In this document: in pieces, positions 1 through 8,553 of the stretch | Layout: the number at the start of each line of letters is the position of its first letter | How positions within the stretch are numbered: the stretch's first letter is position 1 | NCBI RefSeq assembly: GCF_000255115.2 | Contig: NC_018068.1 | Coordinates: forward strand, 4,311,977 to 4,375,976 | From: Desulfosporosinus acidiphilus SJ4 | Lineage (GTDB): Bacteria > Bacillota > Desulfitobacteriia > Desulfitobacteriales > Desulfitobacteriaceae | Length of the DNA stretch: 64,000 nt | Direction: 5' to 3' | The notes under the pieces: generated by a model | Databases searched by the model: none | Told to the model about the DNA's origin: nothing | Seen by the model: only the letters and a program-made list of their open reading frames with translations | Made by a program: the position numbers and the translations under genes

Positions 1-52
1 AATTAAGCGTATTTATAAGTTCAGCTAAACTTAACACACACATCTCGCAATC

Positions 53-94
53 AAAGAATCAGCCCAGCAGAATGAACGCCGGGGCTGATTCTTT
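53..94. terminator. Hairpin terminator downstream of the FTR1-like operon
   Basis: Arms at 53-65 and 82-94 are perfect 13-bp complements (AAAGAATCAGCCC and its complement) round a 16-nt loop. It lies downstream of the leftward genes ending at 238, with an A/T run on both sides, so it could end transcription in either direction. Confidence 0.7.
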
Positions 95-237
95 AGTCAA
101 TTCGTTCAGCTAACGATGAATCGCGAAACTTCGACAGGGGACCCTACCCCTATTTAACATTATTTAAAAAGAACGGCCGAGGTAAGTTTTCGAACATTAT
201 GGTTCGCTTGAATATGGTTTTTGGACTGTCGGTAATA

Positions 238-429
238 TTATACTGATGTTTCCCGTTTAAGAGAAAATGCCAAGCTAAGTGAAATGCCCAGTAAAAAAAC
301 AGCCTGCGAAACCGGGTTAGGTACCTCCCAGCTTTCAATCAGTTTGACAATGATAATCGTTAGGGTAATACCCCAGAAAATTCTCCAATCACCACAGAAA
401 AAATCAAATATCTTCTTGAAAAAAAGCAT
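238..429 (-). CDS. Small two-helix membrane protein, partner of the FTR1-like protein
   Basis: This 63-aa protein has a Phe-rich start (MLFFKKIFDFF) and two hydrophobic stretches, roughly residues 16-30 and 40-56, so it should be an integral membrane protein. Its ATG overlaps the stop codon of the upstream gene in a TGATG arrangement, and AGGAGG lies just ahead, so translation is probably coupled to the FTR1-like gene. I recognise no family. The coupling suggests an accessory subunit or stability partner for the neighbouring transporter, but that is inference from position only. Confidence 0.7.
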   Translation of the reverse strand: MLFFKKIFDFFCGDWRIFWGITLTIIIVKLIESWEVPNPVSQAVFLLGISLSLAFSLKRETSV

Positions 430-1205
430 CAGCTCTTTCCTCCTGCCATAAGTTTTGTCTTCTGCTCAATTCCATAAGGCTTTAACCACTTAATAATGAA
501 GAAACTTAAGGCCAAATAGAAAATAATCAAAACGAACAAGAACCCATCAGCATATGGCCATCGAATTCCTAACCCCTCACCGGTCCAGAAAGTACCAAAA
601 GTCACCAGCATAATCCCTACAGAAAACTTCAAGGTATTTTCCGGAATCTTCGTCAACGGCCCTCGAATTAACATTCCCAGGATCACAACCATGATTAACG
701 CCAATAAAGCTCCCTCTGCCGCTGTCCAAATCCCGCTGAGCTTATCCGCAGAAACTGTAGAACCGAAGGTAATAACAATGAATGCCACTTCCAACCCCTC
801 TAAGAGAACACTTTTATAGGAAGTAAGAAAACCAAAGCCATTAAACTTCCGAGGTTCAGCCTTCCCGTGGGCCCGAAGTTCTCGCATCCGCTCTTCATAA
901 ATTGCTGCTTCATCATGCATGGATTTCAAACCGCTATAACGAAGCAAAGCTTTTTTAAGCCATTGCATACCAAAGAGAATCAGGATAATTCCAATGACTT
1001 GTCTCAAAACCTCAATGGGAATAAACACTACTAAGGTTGAACCAAAAACAGCCACCAAAACTGCCAGGGTCAAAGCTGCTGCCCCAGCGCCCAGGAGACT
1101 GCTCCTCCAATTAATGGTCACTCCAACAACTAATACAATCGTAAGAGCTTCAACAAATTCGACCATTGAGGCTAGAAAAGACGGTAAAATTGAAGACCAG
1201 TACAT
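429..1205 (-). CDS. FTR1-like (COG4280-type) multi-pass membrane protein, possible iron/metal permease
   Basis: A 258-aa protein with about six or seven membrane segments. Two segments carry E-x-x-E motifs, EFVEALTIVLVVG near residue 17 and LEGLEVAFIVITFG near residue 135. They resemble the REGxE motifs that bind iron in FTR1-family permeases; the internal twofold similarity is visible directly. An acidic/basic cytoplasmic loop (about 95-120) separates the halves. It sits directly downstream of an Fbp-type ABC importer on the same strand, which supports a metal role. The start is ATG at 1205 with GAAAGGAG nine bases ahead; a 42-base palindrome lies immediately upstream. Substrate and direction of transport are not shown by the sequence; COG4280 proteins are generally unassigned. 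Confidence 0.75.
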   Translation of the reverse strand: MYWSSILPSFLASMVEFVEALTIVLVVGVTINWRSSLLGAGAAALTLAVLVAVFGSTLVVFIPIEVLRQVIGIILILFGMQWLKKALLRYSGLKSMHDEAAIYEERMRELRAHGKAEPRKFNGFGFLTSYKSVLLEGLEVAFIVITFGSTVSADKLSGIWTAAEGALLALIMVVILGMLIRGPLTKIPENTLKFSVGIMLVTFGTFWTGEGLGIRWPYADGFLFVLIIFYLALSFFIIKWLKPYGIEQKTKLMAGGKS

Positions 1206-1221
1206 TTCTCATTCTCCTTTC

Positions 1222-1263
1222 AGTAAGATGGCAATGTAACGTTCGTTACATTGCCATCTTACT
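1222..1263. promoter_or_regulatory. 42-bp perfect palindrome containing a TGTAA-N6-TTACA box
   Basis: Arms 1222-1241 and 1244-1263 are exact reverse complements with only TT between them. The centre, 1235-1250, is TGTAACGTTCGTTACA, a symmetrical 16-bp box of the spacing used by CRP/FNR-type regulators. It lies in the leader of the FTR1-like gene, just ahead of its ribosome site and between it and the ABC operon, so it may be an operator, an attenuating hairpin, or both. Confidence 0.65.
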
Positions 1264-1300
1264 ATATCATATCAACTGTAACAATACATTATTTTCTTGG

Positions 1301-2407
1301 TTAACTAACTTTATAATCGACGGCCGGCTCACTATCGTCCGACATTTCTCTTAGAACCCGGCATCCTTCCGCCGGAAGCCATATTTGGATAGAATCAGTT
1401 ACTTCAATTTCTTGAGTGCTCCATACCTCAAGCTGTATGTCAGGGACTTTTTCTAATGCCACTTTGTATTGCCATGTGACTCCCTGAAAGGATCTCTGAA
1501 GAACTTTAGCCTCGAGAAGGGTCCCTGGGCCCTGACTTTGCTTGTTGATGAATATATCTCCCGAGCGAATCATAACTTTAGCCTCCTGCCCCGGTAATAG
1601 CTTTCCCATAGTATAAATGTCTAGTCCCTGACAGTTGATTAAAGAATGGTCACCGCATCGTTCAATGACCCGGCCATGAAGTATATTGGAACATCCCAGG
1701 AAATTGGCAGCAAAAACCGTAGCCGGTTCACGATAGAGCCTGGTGGGGCTATCGGCTTGTTCGATTCTTCCCCGATTCAAGAGAACCACATGATCAGCCA
1801 GACTTAAAGCCTCGGCTTGGTCATGAGTAACATAAACCGTCGTAATCCCAGCCCCTCGTACAATCCTCATGATTTCCCAACGCATTTTTTCCCTTAACTG
1901 AGCATCTAAACTGGACAAGGGCTCATCCATCAGCATGATCGACGGATGAGTAACCAAGGCTCGGGCTATTGCCACCCGCTGCCGCTGTCCTCCTGACAAT
2001 TGATTTGGGTATCGTTTTTCAAAACCATTCATCTGCACGGCCTCAAGAACTTCAGCCACCTGCTCTTTGATCTTCTTAACAGGATACTTCTTTAAGCGCA
2101 GACTAAAAGCAATATTTTCAAAAACATTCATATGCGGCCAAAGCGCAAAGTCCTGGAAGACCATGCCGATATTTCGCTCTTCAGGAACCATAGTATAGCC
2201 CTTAGCAGACCAAGTCAGCTCATCATAGCGAATTTTGCCGCCGTCAATATCTGTTAAACCGGCTAAAGCATTTAAGAGAGTAGTTTTACCGCAGCCCGAA
2301 GGGCCCAGTAAAGCCACACAGCTGCCTTCAGAAATTGACAGCGAAAGCCTGTCAAGGACTAATTTGCTTCCGTAATGTTTTGTTACATCTTCAAGCACTA
2401 GGTTCAT
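1301..2407 (-). CDS. Fbp-type ABC importer, ATP-binding protein
   Basis: A 368-aa ATPase that powers uptake through the adjacent permease. Motifs in order: Walker A GPSGCGKTT (about 34-42), signature LSGGQRQRVAIARAL (about 135), Walker B IMLMDEP, and the H-loop VYVTHD. A C-terminal TOBE-like extension of about 130 residues places it in the FbpC/PotA/CysA group of importer ATPases. The start ATG at 2407 overlaps the permease stop by four bases and has AGGAGG just ahead, so the three genes form one operon. Iron is the likely cargo because of the Fbp-like partners and the FTR1-like neighbour, but other cargos of this group (thiamine, phosphonates) cannot be excluded from sequence alone. Confidence 0.88.
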   Translation of the reverse strand: MNLVLEDVTKHYGSKLVLDRLSLSISEGSCVALLGPSGCGKTTLLNALAGLTDIDGGKIRYDELTWSAKGYTMVPEERNIGMVFQDFALWPHMNVFENIAFSLRLKKYPVKKIKEQVAEVLEAVQMNGFEKRYPNQLSGGQRQRVAIARALVTHPSIMLMDEPLSSLDAQLREKMRWEIMRIVRGAGITTVYVTHDQAEALSLADHVVLLNRGRIEQADSPTRLYREPATVFAANFLGCSNILHGRVIERCGDHSLINCQGLDIYTMGKLLPGQEAKVMIRSGDIFINKQSQGPGTLLEAKVLQRSFQGVTWQYKVALEKVPDIQLEVWSTQEIEVTDSIQIWLPAEGCRVLREMSDDSEPAVDYKVS

Positions 2408-4182
2408 ATGATTACCTCCTCATTACTAAGCAGGACCGGCTCCTGGGCCAATTCCAATTCCGGGTTTTCTTCCAACCCTTTCCCTTTGCTGAAATGCTCC
2501 ATCAAATAGCGGCCAAGGCTATAGGCAGCCAGCAAGATGAATAAACCAATCACAGACAAGGCACTTCCCTTTGACCAGTGAGATTCACTAAAGTAATGCT
2601 GAATGGTTACTGAAAAGGTTGGACTCCCCGGCGGATAGAGGAGCATCGATGCCGGTAATTCGAAAATAATCTTAGTAAAGGTCATAAAAAAGGTGGAAAT
2701 GGCGGTCCCAGCTACCAAGGGAAGAATAATTTTGCGCAGGACAACGATTTCACCGGCCCCTTGCACTCGTGCAGCCTTAATCAAATTGAGAGGCAGCTGA
2801 CCCATAGCCCCTAACTGCAGTCTGATAGAGTAAGGCAAATAGGTTGCCATAAAAGCTAAGCCGAGGCAAATAGGAGTTCCATAAAGCACAAGGTTTAAAG
2901 GAATAAGCCAAACACCGTTCCAAGCAAAGACAAAAGCTGCCGCAAGGACGATACCGGGAACTGCAATAACAGACATGGTTAAAATATTGAGAAAGGAATT
3001 GGCAGCAGACTTTTTAAAGGACATCTGGTAAGCCAAAATTACACCTAAAATCATTGTCAAGACGGCTACTGCAAGGGCGTATTCCAGAGAACTTCCGAGA
3101 GCATTTATCCCTGCACTGCCAATCTTAAGCGCTTTGCTGTAATTTTCAAAGGTCCAATTGCCTAAGCTTAGTCCATTGGCCCAAACTTTCCAAAGGGAAG
3201 CAATAATAGTACTTCCAAGGGGGACGAGCAAGCTAACAGCCAAGATAAAGAATGCACCGATGGTCAGCAGCGTGCTCTTCCTTTTCACAAAAACAACTGA
3301 ATCCTTACGAGCTAAAATCGAACTGTAGTCTTTCTTGCGCATCCAAAAAAACTGAAGCAGAATCGCTCCTGCCGAAATTAAGATAACTAAAAAGGACAAA
3401 CAGGATGCTGCCGGATAATTAACCGGAGACTGACCAAGGGAAACATAAATTTGGTAAGGAAGCAACGATAATTGGGTCTGGTCCATAAGGGCAGCAGGCA
3501 GCCCGAAATCACCGAAAGCCTCGGCAAAGGCTATGGAAGCACCAGCAAGCAAGGACGGCGTCAGCAGGGGCAAAACAATTTTTTGAAAGACTTGAACACG
3601 GCTTCCGCCTGCCAAACGTCCGGCCTTAATTAAATCACTATTCACGTTTCTGATACCCTGCTGCATGCTGAAGTAGACATAGGGAAAATAGCTAAAACCC
3701 ATGATCAAGATCACGCCCCAACGAGAGAAGAACCAAAAGGACCAGCCGTTAGGCAGCTTCAGCATCTGGGCAAGAATGCCGCCATCCTGCATAAACATTA
3801 CCCAACCTTCGGCAACAATATAGGAAGGGAGGAAGAAGATCAACCAAACCAGAGCGTCTATTAAGGTACGCTTAAAACCGGACTGTTCTTGCGCAGCAAA
3901 AGCGATAAGGGTACCTAAAATTGAAGCTACAAGGGTTCCCGCAGCCCCAATAAAAATAGAGTTAAGTACCGCGTTAAGATTTTCCTTGTCAGTAAAGACT
4001 TCCTTCAAGGAAGCCAGGGAAGGCACCAAGCTCATATGCACACTATATAAATTCGGAAAAACAATTTGTAATAAGAGGGCTGATAAGGGGTAACCAATGA
4101 GGAGGGCAAGGAACGCCACGCCTAAAATATCGTAAAATGACGTTCCCAGCTTTTTTAACTCAAATTTAGTGAATAATTGCAT
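2404..4182 (-). CDS. Fbp-type ABC importer, fused double permease
   Basis: Two MetI-like permease halves are fused in one chain, typical of FbpB/AfuB. Each half carries an EAA-loop: AGRLAGGSRVQVFQKIVLP in the first and AARVQGAGEIVVLRKIILP in the second. Around twelve membrane helices are predicted by eye. I prefer the start MQLFTKFEL at 4182, preceded by AGAAGTGG, which overlaps the binding-protein gene by 17 bases. An upstream in-frame start at 4236 would overlap it by 71 bases and add a non-hydrophobic 18-residue tail. Works with the lipoprotein at 4166-5245 and the ATPase at 1301-2407. Confidence 0.85.
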   Translation of the reverse strand: MQLFTKFELKKLGTSFYDILGVAFLALLIGYPLSALLLQIVFPNLYSVHMSLVPSLASLKEVFTDKENLNAVLNSIFIGAAGTLVASILGTLIAFAAQEQSGFKRTLIDALVWLIFFLPSYIVAEGWVMFMQDGGILAQMLKLPNGWSFWFFSRWGVILIMGFSYFPYVYFSMQQGIRNVNSDLIKAGRLAGGSRVQVFQKIVLPLLTPSLLAGASIAFAEAFGDFGLPAALMDQTQLSLLPYQIYVSLGQSPVNYPAASCLSFLVILISAGAILLQFFWMRKKDYSSILARKDSVVFVKRKSTLLTIGAFFILAVSLLVPLGSTIIASLWKVWANGLSLGNWTFENYSKALKIGSAGINALGSSLEYALAVAVLTMILGVILAYQMSFKKSAANSFLNILTMSVIAVPGIVLAAAFVFAWNGVWLIPLNLVLYGTPICLGLAFMATYLPYSIRLQLGAMGQLPLNLIKAARVQGAGEIVVLRKIILPLVAGTAISTFFMTFTKIIFELPASMLLYPPGSPTFSVTIQHYFSESHWSKGSALSVIGLFILLAAYSLGRYLMEHFSKGKGLEENPELELAQEPVLLSNEEVII

Positions 4183-5245
4183 CGTTAAACCACTTCTTAA
4201 TATCATTTTCATCCTGCGCGGATTTGACAGGATCAACCTTCAGCCAATTGATGCCGTCGCTCTGACGCACAGAACTGCCCTCAACGCCGGTTATGATGGG
4301 ATTAAAATAAGAGTCGCCGCCGCCATTCTTAGGATCAAGCATCACTTTTTGTCCTTCGGGTGAAAGGACAAATTCCACAAATTGTTTAGCAGCTTCCGCA
4401 TTGGGAGCATTTTTGTTTACAGCAATGACGCCAGGTAACGTGAACACTCCCGAGGAGGGATAAATAATATCAATGGGATTGCCATCTGCTTTCGCTGCAA
4501 CCAAAGCTGAGTCTTGAATCGTGACAGCCTTTACCTGCCCGTTCAATAACGATTTAATTTCTACATCATTAGTTTCCCCCACCTTCATACCGTTGTCTTT
4601 TAATGAGGCAAAAAACTGTTTCCCCTGGGCATCGCCCATGAGATTAAGTATACCCGCGACATAAGGAAACGTAGGTCCTGAAACACTGGGATTATTCATA
4701 GCCAGGGCATTCTTAAAGGTTGGCTTAAGGAGATCATTCCAATCTTTTGGATACTCTGAACGAGGCAGCAACTTTGAATTTACACCGATGGCCGCCGCAG
4801 CTGTGACACCTGTCGGATAGTACGCTTTATCAGCAGGAACCAATGATTGCCCCAGCTGCGTCAAATTAGAGGCATCCTTCGGTGCCCAGCCCTGCATAAG
4901 CAAACCTTCGTTATCTAAAGCTTGCATGGTAGCGTCACCGTCGAACCAGGCCACATCCCAGTGAGAGTTGGACTTCTCCGCTTCAATCTTAGCCGCCAAA
5001 GGTCCGGTGGACATATCAACGAGATTAACTTTAATGCCGGTTTTAGCCTGAAAGGCCTTGGCCATAGCATCGTCGTAACCTTGGGCTGAGTAAAATACCA
5101 GTTGTTTAGATGAAACGGAGGCCGTATTGGTGGACGAAGGGCCGGCCGATACCTTGGAGGAAGTACCGCAGCCTGTCAGTGCGCTGCCTAAGACCGCAAT
5201 AGACATAAGTATAACAGACAGTTTTTTGTAACTATATCGATTCAT
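4166..5245 (-). CDS. Fbp-type ABC importer, substrate-binding lipoprotein
   Basis: A 359-aa extracellular binding protein. It begins with a lipoprotein signal (MNRYSYKK then a hydrophobic core and lipobox LTGC, Cys about 26), so it is tethered to the membrane. The body (LVFYSAQGYDDAMAKAFQ..., TGIKVNLVD) matches the type-2 periplasmic-binding fold of the AfuA/FbpA group. It is the first gene of the operon, with GAAAGGAAGG ahead of the ATG. Ferric iron is the usual ligand of this group, but I cannot verify the metal-binding tyrosines; a Tyr-Phe-Asn segment near the C-terminus is suggestive only. Upstream DNA carries twin TGTAA-N6-TTACA-like boxes. Confidence 0.85.
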   Translation of the reverse strand: MNRYSYKKLSVILMSIAVLGSALTGCGTSSKVSAGPSSTNTASVSSKQLVFYSAQGYDDAMAKAFQAKTGIKVNLVDMSTGPLAAKIEAEKSNSHWDVAWFDGDATMQALDNEGLLMQGWAPKDASNLTQLGQSLVPADKAYYPTGVTAAAAIGVNSKLLPRSEYPKDWNDLLKPTFKNALAMNNPSVSGPTFPYVAGILNLMGDAQGKQFFASLKDNGMKVGETNDVEIKSLLNGQVKAVTIQDSALVAAKADGNPIDIIYPSSGVFTLPGVIAVNKNAPNAEAAKQFVEFVLSPEGQKVMLDPKNGGGDSYFNPIITGVEGSSVRQSDGINWLKVDPVKSAQDENDIKKWFNDAIIH

Positions 5246-5410
5246 GGTTGTAACCTTCCTTTCAGTTATTATGAAATGATTACACTATAATGTGGCTAAT
5301 ATTATCTATCTTTCGTCATTGTCAAATAAATAGTTTATGTAATAATTCTTTAAGCACAAAAAACATTTATAAGTTACATAGGCATTCCTTCTTTTTACGT
5401 TTTTCACAAA

Positions 5411-5457
5411 TGTAATACCAGTTACATGGATTATAATTGAATGTGACAGGCGTTACA
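5411..5457. promoter_or_regulatory. Twin CRP/FNR-spaced boxes in the divergent fbp / cell-wall protein promoter region
   Basis: Two 16-bp dyads lie in the 470-bp divergent region: TGTAATACCAGTTACA at 5411-5426 and TGTGACAGGCGTTACA at 5442-5457. Their centres are 31 bp apart, close to three helical turns, so proteins on them would face the same side. Both match the central box of the palindrome at 1235-1250. A TTGACA-like -35 reading left lies at 5320-5325. A weaker half-matching site is at 5338-5353. The 16-bp TGTnA-N6-TTACA form fits the CRP/FNR superfamily; the actual regulator is unknown. Confidence 0.6.
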
Positions 5458-5573
5458 ATTCATTTTCTGTAAACTCAATGTTAAATTTAGGTAAATACAT
5501 CAATGCAATTCCCTGCATAAAAATAATTTGTTCATTCTCAGGAAATTCTCAGCTTTGCCTGTTAGTCTATCCA

Positions 5574-5589
5574 TGTAATTTAAGTTACC
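5574..5589. promoter_or_regulatory. Third TGTAA-N6-TTAC box ahead of the cell-wall-binding gene
   Basis: TGTAATTTAAGTTACC keeps nine of the ten half-site bases seen in the boxes at 1235, 5411 and 5442. It lies about 130 bases before the ATG at 5717, where it could act on the rightward gene. Confidence 0.45.
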
Positions 5590-5716
5590 TAACTTCTTTC
5601 AACTCAAACCCTAAAACTCTAAAAACAATCTAATAAACGAACTAGGAGGGATAGCCTATAGAATTATTAATTTTACCTGCCATCTTACTTATAATCTGAA
5701 TTTGAGGAGGATAAAA

Positions 5717-6808
5717 ATGAAGAAGAACATAAAGTTAGCCACAGCGATCACAACATGTGCCCTGCTTCTCTTTTCGTTCGCGGGAAGTGTCCAAGCAGCC
5801 CCAAAATACAATCGTTTTGCCGGACAAGACCGGTTCCAAACATCTATAGCCATCGCTCGTCAAGAATTTCAGGGACAGCAAGTGCAAAATGTTATACTTG
5901 CTTCTGCTTATAGTTTTCCGGATGCTTTGGCTGCCAGTACCTTGGCGGCAAAGCAGCAAGCCCCCATTATCCTTGTGGGTACGACAATGCACGATTCACT
6001 AGCCAGTTTGAACTTTATTAAAAGCCATATGACATCCGGGGGAACCGTCACTATTGTTGGGGGCGCCGCCGTTGTTCCCCGTAAAGTCGAAGACTGGTTG
6101 TTAAATGCTGGTTACACTGTCACTCGATTGGGCGGAACCGATCGCTTTGCCACAGATGCTCTTATTGTCAAAAGTCTCAATGTTACAACCGGCTCCCCGA
6201 TCGTCATTGCCAGCGGTTATGATTTCCCTGATGCTTTAGGTGTTGCTTCAATTGCTGCCAGCAAGGGATGGCCTATCCTGTTGAGCGGACCGAACCAGTT
6301 ACCTCAGAGTGTGAAGGATTTCGTTACCTCAGATCAACCCTCCAACATTTACATTGTCGGCGGAACATTTGTCTTACACAATTCCATTCAAACGGAACTT
6401 CAGAGCACCGCACCTAACGCCCAAATCCAAAGATTTGGCGGACAGGATCGCTTTGAGACTTTATCACAGATCTTGTATAAATTTTACCCAAATCCGACTC
6501 AGATCTATTTAGCTAACGGTTTCGATTTTGCCGATGCCCTTTCCGGCAGTACCTTAGCTGCTCAAAATAATGCACCAATCTTATTAGTTGATCCTAAAGC
6601 GGGTCATCTCCCTGCGGCAATACGGGATTATCTCATAACCCTGCATAATACCGGAGCCACTCCGCAAGTCAATGTTCTTGGAGGAACTGTTGGTCTGCCG
6701 GACTGGGTAATCGATCGAGTCAATTTACGTTTGGGTACTGGAGATACGAATACGACACCTCCTACCTCAACAACCAGCAGTGCTATACAGCTCCCAATCA
6801 GCAACTAA
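5717..6808 (+). CDS. Secreted protein with three cell-wall-binding repeat 2 (CWB2) domains
   Basis: A 363-aa exported protein. A signal peptide (MKKNIKLATAITTCALLL..., cleavage near SVQA-AP) is followed by three repeats of about 100 residues. Each starts with a R-x-G/A-G-x-D-R-F box: NRFAGQDRFQT, TRLGGTDRFAT and QRFGGQDRFET, with SFPDALAAS, DFPDALGVA and DFADALSGS further along. This is the CWB2 (PF04122) fold that attaches S-layer-type proteins of clostridia to wall polymers; three copies is the usual functional number. No separate catalytic domain is present, only a short Thr/Ser tail. I chose the ATG at 5717, six bases after GAGGAGG, over an upstream TTG at 5702. It is transcribed away from the iron importer and shares its promoter region. 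Confidence 0.9.
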   Translation: MKKNIKLATAITTCALLLFSFAGSVQAAPKYNRFAGQDRFQTSIAIARQEFQGQQVQNVILASAYSFPDALAASTLAAKQQAPIILVGTTMHDSLASLNFIKSHMTSGGTVTIVGGAAVVPRKVEDWLLNAGYTVTRLGGTDRFATDALIVKSLNVTTGSPIVIASGYDFPDALGVASIAASKGWPILLSGPNQLPQSVKDFVTSDQPSNIYIVGGTFVLHNSIQTELQSTAPNAQIQRFGGQDRFETLSQILYKFYPNPTQIYLANGFDFADALSGSTLAAQNNAPILLVDPKAGHLPAAIRDYLITLHNTGATPQVNVLGGTVGLPDWVIDRVNLRLGTGDTNTTPPTSTTSSAIQLPISN

Positions 6809-6864
6809 CCTGATGTAATCAAAAAATACAGGGCCGTTGCATAATAAGCAGATACGTTTTAATA

Positions 6865-6919
6865 AATAAAACCCTGCATAAGTGGCTGATTTAAACCACT
6901 ATTGATGCAGGGTTTTATT
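6865..6919. terminator. Bidirectional terminator between convergent genes
   Basis: Arms 6865-6879 and 6905-6919 (AATAAAACCCTGCAT and its complement) form a perfect 15-bp stem with an A/T tract on each side; a second AGTGG/CCACT stem sits inside the loop. It separates the convergent genes ending at 6808 and 6994. Confidence 0.8.
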
Positions 6920-6993
6920 TAATGGGGGTCGCTTATGCATTTTGCGCAGAACAGCCCCTTGTGCTCGTCTTCAGTTTAGTTCACCGTATACTT

Positions 6994-7692
6994 TTACCCT
7001 CGCTGGAGAAAAGGTTTAGCAAAATCTAAGAAACCAGCTGTAGTCAATACCGTCAGCGGCAGGAGTTTTCCGGCAGCTGCATTATAACTCTCTTCGCTGC
7101 AGCCATTTTCTTGTGAAACAAGCTGAAAGAAGCGAGAAGCTATTTCAGCGTTATATCTAATCCATTGAGTTGGGTGAGTAAATGATTTATAAATCCCGTT
7201 TCCCTTAACAATAAAGCAATCCAGATTATTTATGGTCCATCGTTCGAACTCTTGATGCCCGTCAAAAATCACACCCAACGCATGATGAGGCACGCACATA
7301 TCTTGCACGATGTGTAAAGCGGCACCTAAATAGAACATACCTTTTGATATATTTCGTTGAAACGCAGCAGCAGCTTTGTTGAAATAATATTGACATTCGG
7401 CATCCGCTCCCGGCCAGTGTACTCTCCCTTGTTTTTCAGGGTCGTAAAAATAATGACAAATATTCTTCCAGCCCCGATCTGCCCAAGAAAGACCTTCTTG
7501 AAGGTCATTATCATATGAGCAAAAGTAAGCAGCCACCTCATCTTTACCATCTTGTCTTAGAATATCGTAAGCTTGCTGCAAACAGTAACCATGGGTCGGG
7601 CTTGGTGCATCTAAAAAAATCTGCAGCGGACTAACCGGAGCTAACAAAACTTTTGTTACTCTGTTAAAAGTTTGTTCCGACAGTATTGGCAA
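6994..7692 (-). CDS. Zinc-dependent phospholipase C-like protein
   Basis: A 232-aa protein of the bacterial phospholipase C / alpha-toxin catalytic family (PF00882). The metal-site pattern is visible: HIVQDMCVPHHA gives His, Asp four on, and His six further, and HQEFE gives the His-x3-Glu pair; upstream THGY and HYFYDP can supply other ligands. These enzymes hydrolyse phospholipid head groups using a tri-zinc site. It lacks a visible signal peptide and the mature N-terminal Trp of secreted members, so location and activity are uncertain; many sporulating Firmicutes carry such unsecreted relatives. The start is TTG at 7692, preceded by GGGAG at eight bases. Confidence 0.8.
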   Translation of the reverse strand: MPILSEQTFNRVTKVLLAPVSPLQIFLDAPSPTHGYCLQQAYDILRQDGKDEVAAYFCSYDNDLQEGLSWADRGWKNICHYFYDPEKQGRVHWPGADAECQYYFNKAAAAFQRNISKGMFYLGAALHIVQDMCVPHHALGVIFDGHQEFERWTINNLDCFIVKGNGIYKSFTHPTQWIRYNAEIASRFFQLVSQENGCSEESYNAAAGKLLPLTVLTTAGFLDFAKPFLQRG

Positions 7693-7892
7693 CTATAGCA
7701 CTCCCATCTCTATTCAATCTCTATAATGTAACAATAAAATTTTATTCGTTTTCTGAAATAGCTATAGTCTTAAGACTATGGTTCAGTCTTTATCTTCATA
7801 TTGAAGGGTACTATATAAACCTTTAATTAACCTTAAATTTATCTTTAAAATTTGTAAAACAGAAAAAGAACATTTATAAGGATCAAGCTTAG

Positions 7893-7946
7893 AAAAAGGC
7901 CAAAAGAAAAACGAACTCCGAAAGTTCTTTCTCCTTTTGGCCTTTT
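7893..7946. terminator. Terminator downstream of the ChrB-N gene
   Basis: Arms 7893-7906 and 7933-7946 pair as AAAAAGGCCAAAAG with its complement; an inner CGAACT/AGTTC helix extends the hairpin. It follows the leftward gene ending at 7990. Confidence 0.75.
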
Positions 7947-7989
7947 TATATATTTTTAAAACAGGGCAGCGTTATAACATTATTAATTT

Positions 7990-8553
7990 TCACTCTTTAA
8001 CGATCTTTATTTCTGGCGGCGGGTCGTTCTTTTCATTTTCGAAGGTTTTACTGTTAAAATCCTCAAAACACTTCCGACATTCTTCAAGTTTCTTTTCCGT
8101 TGCCTCCCGCAGCGGCGAGACAAAAACGTCTCTAAATTTTACCTTTTCAAACCAGGATAGAAGTTTTTCCAGTTCTTCCTCATTCTCTTCGGCTTCGGCA
8201 AAGGTAAAGTTTTTTCGCTCTAGTTCTTTATTTATTTCAGAAAAATAATCATTACATTTATCAATGATTTCCTCATATTCAATTTCTCTCGCTTTATTAA
8301 AGCGGGAGATCATGGCCTTTTCATAGTTTTCTTCCATAGCAATGGTCTGCATCAAGAGAACTTCTCCATGATTCTCGCTGATATTCGAAGCGACTGTTGC
8401 CAACGCTGTATAATTCTCATCGTTCATTGGCAGCAGCCATAACGATTGATGAATATTGACGGCCCCTAACTTTTTCAGGCTTCTCCAAGTACCTACTCTT
8501 AATCTTGATGGCTCTGACGGCAAATTGTAACTCATGATAAGCCATTTCAGCAA
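7990..8553 (-). CDS. ChrB N-terminal-domain protein
   Basis: The N-terminus LLKWLIMSYNLPSEPSRLRV and RSLKKLGAVNIHQSLWLLP match the winged ChrB N-terminal domain, linked in proteobacteria to chromate-responsive control. The remaining 110 residues are charged and probably helical (Glu/Lys-rich), with a CRKCF pair. The C-terminal Cys-rich enzymatic part of full ChrB is absent. The best start is TTG at 8553, seven bases after AAGGAGGA; the longer in-frame ATG at 8613 has no ribosome site. No ChrA transporter is nearby, but an MFS carrier is divergent from it at 8841, so it may regulate that gene; this is inference. A decayed copy of its 3' end lies at 32034-32090. Confidence 0.78.
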   Translation of the reverse strand: MLKWLIMSYNLPSEPSRLRVGTWRSLKKLGAVNIHQSLWLLPMNDENYTALATVASNISENHGEVLLMQTIAMEENYEKAMISRFNKAREIEYEEIIDKCNDYFSEINKELERKNFTFAEAEENEEELEKLLSWFEKVKFRDVFVSPLREATEKKLEECRKCFEDFNSKTFENEKNDPPPEIKIVKE

